NCBI RefSeq assembly: GCF_000010425.1
Contig: NC_008618.1
Location: 1,109,946-1,173,945, forward strand
DNA from: Bifidobacterium adolescentis ATCC 15703
GTDB lineage: Bacteria > Actinomycetota > Actinomycetes > Actinomycetales > Bifidobacteriaceae
Direction: 5' to 3'
DNA length: 64,000 nucleotides
A program made the translations under genes and the position numbers. The notes below the pieces were generated by a model. The model saw nothing but the letters and a program-made list of their open reading frames with translations, was not told the DNA's origin and searched no databases. The stretch's first letter is position 1; every line of letters begins with the position of its first letter. Below, in pieces: positions 1 to 8,423 of the stretch.

Positions 1-49
1 CAGAAGAAGACAAAAGAAGAAGACAGGCGGCCGTCCGAAAGGAAACACC

Positions 50-172
50 ATGAAGAACGACACCTTCAACCAGATCATCAACGCCAACCTCGCCTCCATC
101 GACCCGGGCTTCGGCCAGTTCGCACTCGCCAAGGCCTCCTCCGACCTGATGAAGAAGGTCCTCAACAAGTAA
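50..172 (+). CDS. 40-residue peptide of unknown function
   Basis: A short open frame with an ATG, a well-placed GAAAGGAAA ribosome site 5-13 bases upstream and a TAA stop. The product has 40 residues, begins MKNDTFNQIINANLASIDPG and ends SDLMKKVLNK. It has no cysteine, no signal peptide and no membrane segment; the C-terminal half could form an amphipathic helix with a basic end. It lies 640 bases upstream of an FtsX-type ABC exporter on the same strand, with transposase debris between. Small peptide genes beside such exporters are often bacteriocin precursors or signal peptides, but no modification enzyme is visible here, so that role is only inferred. The sequence starts only 49 bases before it, so an upstream operon partner could be missing. 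Confidence 0.55.
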   Translation: MKNDTFNQIINANLASIDPGFGQFALAKASSDLMKKVLNK

Positions 173-198
173 GGCTTTCCCGATTCCAACGAATCACA

Positions 199-404
199 TG
201 GCGGGCTGCCGCGTCTACCGCAGTGGTCGTGGGCGGCCGCCTGGGCTATCGGGCATATGAGGACCACAGGACGGCCATGGCGCGCGGAACGTGCGTGTCG
301 GCGGCCGCCGATCTGGACAGGGCCGCCAAAGAGTGTAGGAATCTGCTCGGCGCGGACGCGACAAAGTCGGCAAGACCCTCGAGCATCATACAGATCGACC
401 GGAA
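199..404 (+). pseudogene. Remnant of a membrane-anchored protein N-terminus
   Basis: The frame reads through a short hydrophobic alanine/valine stretch (AAASTAVVVGG) and then a helical, charged segment containing CVSAAADLDRAAKECRNLLG. This looks like the N-terminal anchor and start of an extracellular helical domain. There is no convincing start codon with a ribosome site, and the frame runs straight into transposase-like sequence, so it is read as a fragment left by rearrangement. The identity of the parent protein is not known to me. Confidence 0.3.
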
Positions 405-720
405 CCTGCTCGAGACCAAGCTCGACCGCCTGGTCGCCGAGAAGGTCACCGAACCATTGAACGCGATGCCCGGCGCTTCAGGCCGACGAGATCGCCAACG
501 CCGCCAGATACGAGCGCGCCGGGGAGCGGAAGGCGTACCGCGCCGGCCACTACGACCGGAGCCTGACCGCCAAGGCCGGCAGGCTCGGCCTGAAGGTGCC
601 CAAGCTCAAGGGCGAGGTCTTCGAATCCGCGGTCATCGAGCGCCACAGACGGCGCGAGGAAAGCGTCGACCCGCCGCTATCTCGACAGGTCCCGGCTCGA
701 TGACAAACTCGCGGAAGCGA
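405..720 (+). pseudogene. IS256-family (mutator) transposase fragment
   Basis: Two frames together encode the N-terminal part of a mutator-type transposase: first LDRLVAEKVTEPLNAM, then after a frame change near 475 a segment containing ADEIANAARYERAGERKAYR and LKVPKLKGEVFESAVIER. These match the family's conserved N-terminal block. The DDE catalytic region is absent and the sequence then degenerates, ending in a short STRRYLD-like tail before a TGA near 725. It is a dead remnant marking insertion activity upstream of the ABC transporter genes. Confidence 0.65.
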
Positions 721-809
721 ACTGATCATCGTGCCATGGACGGCCATGGTCCAAAGTGCACATCTTTTCGGGCACTACCGAGAAGGTCCCAGCTTTACAG
801 GGGGTATTA

Positions 810-2177
810 ATGACCTTTATCTCACGGGCGGCGCGCTATGTGCTCAGAAAACGAGTGCGCACCGCGGTGCTGTTCATTGTGCTGACCATCATAACGGCGA
901 GTATGCTGTCCGCAACCGCGGTTTCTCAGGCAGCTCAACATGAGGCCGGACAGATTGAAAAACAGGCGGTCGGCGGATTCGTGCTGGCCAGTAACCTGCA
1001 AGGCAGCATGCTGACGCCTCGCGGAGGCGGAATGGTTCGTCCCGCTGATGTGCAACGAATCTCGAAGCTGTCCGGGGTTGGCTCGTGCATGGTCAGGCAG
1101 AACGCCACCGCCGATCTCGTGGGAGCCAGCGTGGTGAAGGTCCCCGGCGGCGATGATTACGATGCGGAGAAAGAACAGCAGTTCGGCAATACGGCCAACG
1201 TCATAGGCACAAACGATTCGTCAAAACTCAATGTGTTCACGTCCCACACGCTCGGCATGGTCGAAGGACGTCATCTAAAGGCGTCCGATAAGCATATGTC
1301 GATGGTCCATGAGGATCTCGCCAAAACCAATGGGCTTAAAGTCGGCGATACCCTCACGCTCAAGGCCAATCCATATGATGCCGACAATGAGTCGCATTCG
1401 ACGGCAACTGTCAAAACCACCATCGTCGGAATATTCAAAGGGGACAGCGACAGAAAGGTATCCAGCCGCGCGGAACTCACCTCCAACACTGTGTACACCG
1501 ATTTGGACACTACAAGTACTCTGTACCAGTACAAGGCCGGCAAGGAAATATACCAGGATGCCACTTTCGTTCTGGACAGGGGTGTCGACGTGGAGAAAAC
1601 CATGGAAGCGGCGAAGAAGCTTCCGGTGGATTGGAACAACTACCAGATCACGCGCAATGACCAATATACGTCGAGCATGCTGAATGCCGCCCGAAGTGTG
1701 CGCTCCATGATGCGCGGCGCTTTGATCGGCGTGACCATCTCGGCAGTGATAGTCCTCAGCCTCATGCTCTTGCTGTGGATGAACGACCGACGTCAGGAGA
1801 TGGGCGTATTGGTGTCCCTCGGCATCGGCAAGCCATCCCTGATCGCCCAATATCTAACCGAGATGATTCTGATCGGCCTGCCGTCCCTGGTCCTCGGATG
1901 GCTGTGCGCACGGGGAGCGGCCCAATGGCTTGGCACCTCGGCCCTCCGTTCCGTGAACGCCTCCGCGGCGAAGGAACTGAGCAGCATGGGACAGGTCGGC
2001 GGCGATCTTGAGTCCAATATGTCGGTTCGTACCTTGGATTCGCTCACGGTATCGATCGACACAACCGCCGTACTGTATGTATCGCTCGGCCTGCTGGCGG
2101 TGATGCTGGTATGCGTCGCCATATCGTGCATACCGATGCTGCGCAAGTCGCCACGAAGCCTGTCGGAGCTCCGATGA
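810..2177 (+). CDS. FtsX/MacB-type ABC transporter permease (first)
   Basis: A 455-residue permease. One membrane segment follows a basic N-terminus (about residues 16-38), then a large extracellular MacB-like domain (about 40-300), then three C-terminal membrane segments (about 303-324, 347-367, 419-440) forming the FtsX domain. This is the topology of exporters and mechanotransmission systems of the MacB/FtsX type, which act on peptides, antibiotics or envelope targets rather than importing nutrients. The start at 810 is chosen because a G-rich ribosome site lies just upstream and the hydrophobic segment then sits at the N-terminus; an in-frame ATG at 756 would add 18 atypical residues. Its stop overlaps the next gene by four bases. 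The substrate is not deducible. Confidence 0.88.
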   Translation: MTFISRAARYVLRKRVRTAVLFIVLTIITASMLSATAVSQAAQHEAGQIEKQAVGGFVLASNLQGSMLTPRGGGMVRPADVQRISKLSGVGSCMVRQNATADLVGASVVKVPGGDDYDAEKEQQFGNTANVIGTNDSSKLNVFTSHTLGMVEGRHLKASDKHMSMVHEDLAKTNGLKVGDTLTLKANPYDADNESHSTATVKTTIVGIFKGDSDRKVSSRAELTSNTVYTDLDTTSTLYQYKAGKEIYQDATFVLDRGVDVEKTMEAAKKLPVDWNNYQITRNDQYTSSMLNAARSVRSMMRGALIGVTISAVIVLSLMLLLWMNDRRQEMGVLVSLGIGKPSLIAQYLTEMILIGLPSLVLGWLCARGAAQWLGTSALRSVNASAAKELSSMGQVGGDLESNMSVRTLDSLTVSIDTTAVLYVSLGLLAVMLVCVAISCIPMLRKSPRSLSELR

Positions 2178-3397
2178 CGGGCATGAACGTGTGGAAGCGT
2201 GCCACGCTGGCAATCGTACGTAAACCGGTACGCAGCGGAATCATCGGACTGTTGATGCTGATGGTTTTCACCAGTCTCGTGGCTCAGGTCGGAGCGTCAA
2301 CGGCGCTTCAGAAAATGTCCGACGATATCGGCGGAAGCCTGGGAATAGGTTTTACCGTCGACACCGGCGAGAATCCCGTCAGCCCAAAGGAAGCGAGCCG
2401 GTTCTCACGCATCCCCGGCGTAGGGAAAACCGTTTACGAACGTAAGACCCTGGCGCAGGTGGATGGCGCGCATCCGGTTGTCCCCGAACATGGTCCTCGA
2501 CTGGATTCCGGCCTATCCACGCAGGTCAGCGTGCTGGGCACCACTGACTCCTCGTTGTCCGAAGAGTTCCAAAGCGGCCTGTACCGGTTGGAACAAGGAC
2601 ACCACATTTCAGGTAATGGCCGGAACGTACTGATTCACCGGGATTTCGCACGTGAGAATGGACTATCGGTGGAATCGACCTTCCGACTCAGTCAGGAAGG
2701 CCGCGATTCCACCGTTCGCGTGGCCGGAATCTTCTCTGGCAATGTACAGGCACAGAGCCCTATACCATCGGACGCATCGGAGAATCTCATCTATTCGGGC
2801 GCTCAAGTGGTTTCCGCGCTGACTGGAGAGGAACGGGTCGGCACGATCCGGTGCCTCTCGGATAATCCGCGGGATCTTTCCGCAGCAATGGCCCAAGCAA
2901 AAAAAATCGCCGGAAGCGAGTATGGCGTCACCGATGACTCGGCGCAGCTTTCCGGCGTGCTGCAGTCGGTGGAAACGGTACGCGATCTGGTCCGCATGGT
3001 GCTGTTGTCCGTCTGCCTGGCCGATGTGCTGGTATTGGGCATGGCGCTTGTCTTCTGGATTCGCTCACGCATCCATGAGATAGGCACCCTTCTGGCCCTC
3101 GGCATCGGCAAGATGCAGATTATCGCCCAGTTCGCGATCGAAACCGGTCTCATGGCTGTGGTCGCCGCCCTGTGCTCGCTGGGAACGGGCTCCCTATTGT
3201 CCGGTTACGTGTCCTCGCTCCTGCTGCACGATTCGGGAGTCGCACCTCTTGAATCATTGCAGGTGGAGGCTCTGCCGCCAGAACAGACGCTGCTCATCCT
3301 GCTGCTCGGATGCGCGGTCATCGCAATCGCGCTTGCCGTGTCGTGCGCCGCAGTGCTGGCCAAATCCCCGAAATCCATTCTTTCCTCTATGCGTTAG
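2174..3397 (+). CDS. FtsX/MacB-type ABC transporter permease (second)
   Basis: A 407-residue permease with the same plan as the preceding one: an N-terminal membrane segment (about residues 22-42), an extracellular domain, and three C-terminal membrane segments (about 270-295, 315-345 and 372-398) ending in AKSPKSILSSMR. It starts at an ATGA overlap with the upstream permease, showing translational coupling. The two are diverged paralogues and probably form a heterodimeric pore driven by the ATPase encoded 12 bases downstream. A later ATG at 2183 is also possible. Confidence 0.87.
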   Translation: MTGMNVWKRATLAIVRKPVRSGIIGLLMLMVFTSLVAQVGASTALQKMSDDIGGSLGIGFTVDTGENPVSPKEASRFSRIPGVGKTVYERKTLAQVDGAHPVVPEHGPRLDSGLSTQVSVLGTTDSSLSEEFQSGLYRLEQGHHISGNGRNVLIHRDFARENGLSVESTFRLSQEGRDSTVRVAGIFSGNVQAQSPIPSDASENLIYSGAQVVSALTGEERVGTIRCLSDNPRDLSAAMAQAKKIAGSEYGVTDDSAQLSGVLQSVETVRDLVRMVLLSVCLADVLVLGMALVFWIRSRIHEIGTLLALGIGKMQIIAQFAIETGLMAVVAALCSLGTGSLLSGYVSSLLLHDSGVAPLESLQVEALPPEQTLLILLLGCAVIAIALAVSCAAVLAKSPKSILSSMR

Positions 3398-3409
3398 GAG
3401 ATACTAATC

Positions 3410-4045
3410 ATGACTATCTGTCTGCAATTGGACCATGTCAATTACTCATATGGCGCGGCGAAGATTCGCGTTCTTTCGGACGTGAACGCAGATTTCGAAT
3501 CCGGAAAGATGTATGCGATAACCGGTCCATCGGGAGCGGGAAAGAGCACTTTGCTGTCTCTGTTGGCCGGTCTGGATGCCCCCTCTGATGGAGTGGTTCG
3601 TTTTGAGGGCGAGGATATAGCTACGACGGGTTATTCAAAGCACCGTCGCGAGCACGTGTCCTTGGTGTTCCAGGACCATAATCTGATCGACTATCTCACC
3701 CCCGAAGAGAATCTGCGCCTGGTCAATCCCAAGGCCGATATGAAGATCCTCGAGGATCTGGGTCTGAGCCGTGAGGAATCGAAGCGCAACATCATGCACT
3801 TGTCGGGTGGCCAACGTCAGCGGGTGGCGGTCGGCCGCGCCCTAGTGGCGCCCGGCCGCGCGATTCTGGCGGATGAACCGACTGGCAGCCTGGATCCGGA
3901 AATGACTGATGAGGTGATTGATCTTTTGCGGCATGCCGCTCATCAACTCGGTAAATGTGTCATTGTGGTGACGCATTCCAAACGTGTCGCCGATTCCGCC
4001 GATGCCGTTTACACCCTCAGACATAAGAAGCTAGCCAAGGCATAG
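3410..4045 (+). CDS. ABC transporter ATPase, MacB/LolD type
   Basis: A 211-residue nucleotide-binding subunit. Walker A GPSGAGKST is at residues 39-47, the Q-loop at FQDH near 87-90, the signature LSGGQ at 131-135, Walker B AILADE at 151-156, and a THS H-loop near the C-terminus. It belongs to the group that pairs with FtsX-like permeases. It lies 12 bases after the second permease with its own ribosome site (AGGAGAT) and completes a three-gene operon. A minimal unit without regulator or peptidase leaves the substrate open; self-resistance or export of a peptide is one possibility given the short peptide gene upstream. Confidence 0.92.
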   Translation: MTICLQLDHVNYSYGAAKIRVLSDVNADFESGKMYAITGPSGAGKSTLLSLLAGLDAPSDGVVRFEGEDIATTGYSKHRREHVSLVFQDHNLIDYLTPEENLRLVNPKADMKILEDLGLSREESKRNIMHLSGGQRQRVAVGRALVAPGRAILADEPTGSLDPEMTDEVIDLLRHAAHQLGKCVIVVTHSKRVADSADAVYTLRHKKLAKA

Positions 4046-4142
4046 CACTCTCGCACAGACCACGTCTTCCGTCGTGGCCGGCAAGAACCGCGCCAATGCC
4101 CCTTCCGCCATCGTCCTCGGCTGCGAAACGGGTTCGGGATTG

Positions 4143-4189
4143 CGTCGTGGATCGGTGACGTTTTTGGGACTCGTCGCCGATCCATGACG
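4143..4189. repeat. Imperfect inverted repeat between ATPase and FtsZ-like genes
   Basis: Two 18-base arms (4143-4160 and 4172-4189) pair with two mismatches around an 11-base loop that contains TTTTTGGG. There is no downstream U-run in either direction, so it is a weak terminator candidate or a protein-binding site. It is the only clear structure in the 277-base gap between the ABC operon and the next gene. Confidence 0.4.
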
Positions 4190-4322
4190 CCCATGCCGAC
4201 CCCCGTCCTGATTCGCACTCGCCCTGATCGGACCACACGCCCGTCCGGCATCGACAGAAGTAAGAACGGCCGGGACATGCCCCGGAAAGAAACGAACCCG
4301 CCTCATCGAAAAGGAACCAAAA

Positions 4323-4877
4323 ATGACCGCACGACACATCGACGCCACGGACAAGACGGACGGAAGCCATGTCGTCAAGATCCTATGGAACGAAAACGAC
4401 GGCGAACGGGAACTGACCGTCCGCATGCCGGCAGCCGGAACGGACGCCACGGACCGCGTGGACGTGGACCTCCTGCCCGTCCCGGGAGAGGATCCCGCCA
4501 CGACGATGGACGATGCCGTCGCGGCGTTGGAGGGATTCCTCGGCAACAACAAGTACATCCACATCGATGGGGACGACGTCAGAAGCGTCTGCGTCGGCGC
4601 CCTGACCACGGTCATCCGCGTGGAAAGCGGGTCGTCGACGGGCATCGTGGAGGCGCTCGACGGACGGTTCCATGATTCGAGCGTCGCATCCGACGAGGTC
4701 ACGGGAGCGATAATCGCCATCGAAGGTCCGAAGAGCCTCCAACTGTCCGACGCCACGGCGATCGTCGGCGGTGTGCAGAAGCGCCTCACCGACAAGGTCG
4801 AGATCATATGGGGCCTGAATTTCACCGACGAGGACGTCCTGCGCGCCACCGTACTGCTCGCAATACAACAGAAATAA
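4323..4877 (+). CDS. Orphan protein resembling the C-terminal half of FtsZ
   Basis: A 184-residue cytoplasmic protein with an AAAGGAA ribosome site. Residues 62-86 (TMDDAVAALEGFLG... then IHIDGDDVRSV) resemble the central helix and T7 synergy loop of FtsZ, whose usual form is NLDFADVKSV; both aspartates of the loop are kept. Residues 122-181 (TGAIIAIEGPKSLQLSDA, VEIIWGLNFTDED, RATVLLA) match the FtsZ C-terminal domain pattern GALINITGGPDLSL, IIFG, VRVTVIAT. The GTP-binding domain with its GGGTGTG signature is absent, and so is the C-terminal tail that binds SepF, FtsA or ZipA. It is far shorter than FtsZ (about 380-400 residues). It probably cannot polymerise but could interact with FtsZ. The assignment rests on motif reading by eye and no function is established. 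Confidence 0.6.
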   Translation: MTARHIDATDKTDGSHVVKILWNENDGERELTVRMPAAGTDATDRVDVDLLPVPGEDPATTMDDAVAALEGFLGNNKYIHIDGDDVRSVCVGALTTVIRVESGSSTGIVEALDGRFHDSSVASDEVTGAIIAIEGPKSLQLSDATAIVGGVQKRLTDKVEIIWGLNFTDEDVLRATVLLAIQQK

Positions 4878-5086
4878 AGAACACGACGGGTTTGCATGCA
4901 GGAAAATCAAACATCATCGGAATGCCTGTTGCACTTACAAGTACGAGTCCCCATGCTAACCGCTGGTTTCCATGTCACCGGGGCGTCTTTTATCCGTTTA
5001 TCCGCGTCAACACGACCCGCACGGTCAGGCAATTCGGGTCGGACTCCCCTGTGGTTTCGCTGAAGAAAACCGGGGGTGCTACCCAA

Positions 5087-5809
5087 TCAGCTGTTGTGGG
5101 ATTTGCGCCAGATGAGATACGAGTAAACATACATGGCTGCGACCGAGCCAATCGCAAGCACCATAATCACTGCCAGAATCCAGGTTTCGGGCAATATACC
5201 TCCTAAAAATCCCAGCACAATCAGGCTAACGCCCACCACCATGAAACAGGCTCCGCCGAAACGGTGGGTGCGGCGCCAGTTGTCGGGGTCGTCGAACGCC
5301 CATGGCGTTTTGATGCCGAGCGTGTAGTTTTGCCGCACACGAGGTAGATAATTACCCATGCCGATGAAGAACGCGCCGATCGCCCCGGACACGATGACGT
5401 TGACCGCGCCCTTGCCAGGAAGGAGGTTCCAGACGGTGAGTTCCCCAAGCCAGCTGATGGCGCACATGAATACCGTGAACGAGATCACGAATCCTTGGTA
5501 GAATCCGCCGAACTTGGCATATGCGGCACCTTTCGGATCAATGCGCGGCACCACATAGAACAGTGCGAGAAACGTCAATGGAAGCGCACCCAGAACGGAT
5601 GCCATCCAACGTGGCCCCCATCCGTTCACACCGCCGTCAGCACCCCAATGCATGGGAATGCGCTCAGGTAGCCCCGGCATGGCGGCAAGATGCGCCACGA
5701 CGTTCAGCGCGCAAAGCAGCATGAGGACGACCCATACACGGGCCGGAATACCGGTCGAGGCTTTGGTTGTCTCGGGTTTTTCCTGCTTTTGCATTGTCAG
5801 ACCTTTCAT
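5087..5809 (-). CDS. sdpI: SdpI family immunity/membrane protein
   Basis: A 240-residue polytopic membrane protein. The DUF1648 motif IPMHWGADGGVNGWG is at residues 51-65, after the first membrane segment. The SdpI domain motif NYTLGIKTPWAF..NWRRTHRFGG is at about 161-186, followed by two more membrane segments. In Bacillus subtilis, SdpI protects the cell from the SDP cannibalism toxin and recruits the SdpR repressor to the membrane. The start at 5809 overlaps the stop of the ArsR-type gene (ATGA), so the two form one operon; an alternative start is ATG at 5794. No toxin gene is visible nearby. Confidence 0.85.
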   Translation of the reverse strand: MKGLTMQKQEKPETTKASTGIPARVWVVLMLLCALNVVAHLAAMPGLPERIPMHWGADGGVNGWGPRWMASVLGALPLTFLALFYVVPRIDPKGAAYAKFGGFYQGFVISFTVFMCAISWLGELTVWNLLPGKGAVNVIVSGAIGAFFIGMGNYLPRVRQNYTLGIKTPWAFDDPDNWRRTHRFGGACFMVVGVSLIVLGFLGGILPETWILAVIMVLAIGSVAAMYVYSYLIWRKSHNS

Positions 5810-6084
5810 TGCCTGTCTTCCGGATCGTCCGCGAAGCCCATGAACCATCCGACCAAGTCCTGCATAACTGTGGTATTGAGGCTGTACACGATGTTCTGCC
5901 CATGTCGTTCGTCCGTTACGAGACCAGCGTTCCTAAGAGTCGCCAGATGGTGACTGAGCGATGGCTTGCTGATGTCGAAATGCTCCGCGAGCTCCCCCGC
6001 GGTCATATCCCCCGCACGCAGCAGCTCGAGGATACGACGCCGCGTGGGGTCGGCGAGCGCCTTGAATCCTTCTCCTGCCATCAT
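5806..6084 (-). CDS. sdpR: ArsR-family repressor, SdpR-like
   Basis: A 92-residue winged-helix protein opening with FKALADPTRRRILELLRAGD, the standard ArsR/SmtB entry, followed by the recognition helix region ISKPSLSHHLATLRNAGLV. The metal-binding ELCVCDL-type motif is absent, as in the SdpR subgroup. It is translationally coupled to the downstream sdpI-like gene. A perfect 12-base inverted repeat 41 bases upstream of its start is the likely autoregulatory operator. Confidence 0.88.
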   Translation of the reverse strand: MMAGEGFKALADPTRRRILELLRAGDMTAGELAEHFDISKPSLSHHLATLRNAGLVTDERHGQNIVYSLNTTVMQDLVGWFMGFADDPEDRQ

Positions 6085-6124
6085 CGCTCTCTTTCCAGTA
6101 TCGGATTGCGATATTCATCCTACC

Positions 6125-6152
6125 AGATATTTAGACGTTTGTCTAAATATCT
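6125..6152. promoter_or_regulatory. Probable SdpR operator
   Basis: A perfect inverted repeat, AGATATTTAGAC at 6125-6136 and GTCTAAATATCT at 6141-6152, separated by GTTT. It lies upstream of the ArsR-type gene. On the minus strand TTAGAC inside the palindrome could act as a -35 box 18 bases before TAGGAT, so bound repressor would block the polymerase. AT-rich 12-2-12-like palindromes are typical for ArsR-family operators. Confidence 0.7.
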
Positions 6153-6307
6153 AAAATACGGAAGTCTGAAAACGTCATGGAAACCGAAATCTCGTTTTTT
6201 CGGAGCAACGCTGATGTCAAGGAACGGCGCCTTCCAGCAGACTCGGCAATAATCCCACGCCATAGGCGGCAACATGGGCGGAACCGCGCAAGACAAGGAG
6301 GTCCCGA

Positions 6308-7055
6308 ATGGAATACATTCGAATTACCAGAGACAACATCGATGCAGAGCACGTCTGCTGCGCCATGTCCGGCAAACAGGCCCTTGCGAAAAAGGAGTGG
6401 CTCAAACGTCGATTCGACGAAGGATTGATCTTCTACCGCAGCGTAGAACGCGGAAAATGCTTCATCGAATATATCCCCGCGGAGAACGCGTGGGTTCCTA
6501 TCCAAGCGGATGGGTATCTTTACATCGACTGTCTATGGGTCGCCGGCTCCATGAAAGGGCACGGATATTCCAACGACCTGTTACGGGGGGTGCGTGAGGG
6601 ATGCGAAGGAGCAGGGGCGGAAGGGATTGTGTATTTTGTCTGCCGAAGGACGCAAGCGCGAATTCCTCTCCGACGCGAAATACCTTGCGCACAAGGGTTT
6701 CATGGTTGCGGACACGTCATCATGCGGAATCATGCTCATGTACCTGCCGTTCGGTTCGGACACGGAGCCTCCGCAATTCAAAGAATGCGCCAAATATCCC
6801 ACGGCGGATGGTGATGGATTCGTTCTCTATTACACGGACCAGTGTCCGTTCACCCACTACTGGGTGCCACGCGTGGAAGCGGTGGCGGAAGAGCACAGCA
6901 TTCCATTAAAAACCATTCACATCATCAGCCGTGAGCAGGCCCAGAATACGCCAGCTCCGGTCACGACCTACGCGCTGTTCAAGGACGGCGAGTTCCTGAC
7001 TCAAGGCATCCAGTCCGACAAGAAGTTCCTGAAGCTCGCAGGCGTACAGGTCTGA
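6308..7055 (+). pseudogene. Frameshifted GNAT acetyltransferase with YoaP-like domain
   Basis: Two frames make one protein. The first (from 6308, ribosome site AAGGAGGT) encodes MEYIRITRDNIDAEHVCCAM through YIDCLWVAGSMKGHGYSNDLL, an acetyl-CoA binding GNAT fold. The second (about 6594-7055) continues with RDAKEQGRKGLCILSAEGRK and a C-terminal YoaP-like segment, GFVLYYTDQCPFTHYWVPRV, ending in FLKLAGVQV. Removing one G from the run GGGGGG at 6585-6590 restores a single frame of about 249 residues, so this is either a slippage mutation or a sequencing error. The intact family is found in Firmicutes and Bifidobacterium; its substrate is uncertain. Confidence 0.8.
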
Positions 7056-7199
7056 TGCCGGCCTGACGTTTTTTAAGATGCGGGGGCATCATGACGTTCC
7101 GCACGCATTACCATTCGAACAAGTCGGATCGGCCCGTACGGCATGGCGGAAACACCCCCACCCGCGCAACCGTCAGCGTGCAATGCAGCGAAAAGCATA

Positions 7200-7232
7200 A
7201 AGAAAACGGGTTCCGAATGAACCGGAACCCGT
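7200..7232 (-). terminator. Rho-independent terminator after prs
   Basis: Arms ACGGGTTCCG (7206-7215) and CGGAACCCGT (7223-7232) pair around a 7-base loop. Read on the minus strand the hairpin is followed by TTTTCTTT. It lies 58 bases beyond the prs stop codon. Confidence 0.85.
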
Positions 7233-7289
7233 ATAACGTAAAACCTCGAAATATCTGAAGTGTCAGAAGTATCCGAGTTTCCTAGAAAA

Positions 7290-8309
7290 TCAGGCGAACA
7301 GGAAGCCCTGGCCGTGATGTTCCGGATACGTGTCGAACAGTTCGGCAACGGAACCGTCTTCGAACACGGCGCGGATGGCACTTGCCAGCAACGGCGCGAT
7401 CGACAGAACAGTCAGACCGTCCCAACGCTTTTCTTCCGGAATCGGCACGGTATCGGTGAGCACGACCTCGCGTGCGCCGCAGTTCTTCAGTCGGTCCACG
7501 GCCGGGCCGGACAGCACGCCATGCGTGGCGACGACGGTCACCGACTTGGCTCCGGCATCCTTAAGCACGTTGCATGCGCCGGCGATGGTGCCCGCGGTGT
7601 CAATCAGGTCGTCGACAAGCACGCAGTCCTTGCCTGCGACGTCGCCGACCACACGGTTGGCGACCGCCTGGTTCGGGCGGGTGATGTCGCGGGTCTTGTG
7701 CACGAAGGCGAGCGGACCGCCGCCGAGGCGCTGCGCCCACTGTTCGGCAACACGGATACGACCGGCGTCCGGGGAGACGACAGCGACGTTGTCAAGTTGG
7801 TTGGAGAAACGGTCACGGATGTAATCGACCAGCACCGGCATGGCGATGAGATGATCGACCGGGCCGTCAAAGAAGCCTTGCGACTGCGCCGCATGCAGAT
7901 CGACGCTCATGATGCGGTCGGCGCCTGCGGTCTTGAGCAGGTCAAACACCAGACGGCAGGAGATGGGCTCGCGGCCGCGGTGCTTCTTATCCTGGCGGGA
8001 ATAGCCCAGCAGCGGGCAGACCGCGGTGATGGAACGCGCGGAAGCACGCTTCAACGCATCAATCATGATGAGCTGTTCCATGATGGCCTGGTTGACCGGA
8101 TTGGAATGGCTCTGCAGTACGAACACGTCCGCGCCACGCACGGACTCGGTGTAGCGCACGTACATTTCGCCGTTCGCAAAATCGTATGCTGTGGTTTCCA
8201 GAACATCAATGCCGAGCTGTTCGGCGACTTCCGCCGCCAGCTTCGGGTGTGCTCTGCCTGTGACAAGGATAAGGTTCTTATCCGGCTTTCCTTCAAGGAT
8301 TGCGCTCAC
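7290..8309 (-). CDS. prs: Ribose-phosphate pyrophosphokinase
   Basis: A 339-residue class I PRPP synthetase, making phosphoribosyl pyrophosphate from ribose 5-phosphate and ATP for purine, pyrimidine, histidine, tryptophan and NAD synthesis. Visible motifs are YSRQDKKHRGREPI at about 103-116, the metal-binding DLHAAQSQGFFDG at 137-149, and the PRPP loop VLVDDLIDTAGT at 230-241. Length is a little above the usual 310-325 residues because of a C-terminal extension. It lies downstream of nadD on the same strand with a 114-base gap and ends at a clear terminator. Confidence 0.97.
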   Translation of the reverse strand: MSAILEGKPDKNLILVTGRAHPKLAAEVAEQLGIDVLETTAYDFANGEMYVRYTESVRGADVFVLQSHSNPVNQAIMEQLIMIDALKRASARSITAVCPLLGYSRQDKKHRGREPISCRLVFDLLKTAGADRIMSVDLHAAQSQGFFDGPVDHLIAMPVLVDYIRDRFSNQLDNVAVVSPDAGRIRVAEQWAQRLGGGPLAFVHKTRDITRPNQAVANRVVGDVAGKDCVLVDDLIDTAGTIAGACNVLKDAGAKSVTVVATHGVLSGPAVDRLKNCGAREVVLTDTVPIPEEKRWDGLTVLSIAPLLASAIRAVFEDGSVAELFDTYPEHHGQGFLFA

Positions 8310-8394
8310 CGTGTCTCCAAACGTCTGTTCTAGCGAAGTGGATGTGACCCATACTAACCGGCCGCGCAGACCTCACCGACCCCGTGTGTTCGGG

Positions 8395-8414
8395 GGGGCC
8401 ATGCGGACGGCCCC
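8395..8414 (-). terminator. GC-rich hairpin between nadD and prs
   Basis: GGGGCC (8395-8400) pairs with GGCCCC (8409-8414) around an 8-base loop in the gap between nadD and prs. There is no U-run on the minus strand, so it may be a weak or factor-dependent terminator or a processing site. Confidence 0.35.
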
Positions 8415-8423
8415 ATCCATCTT

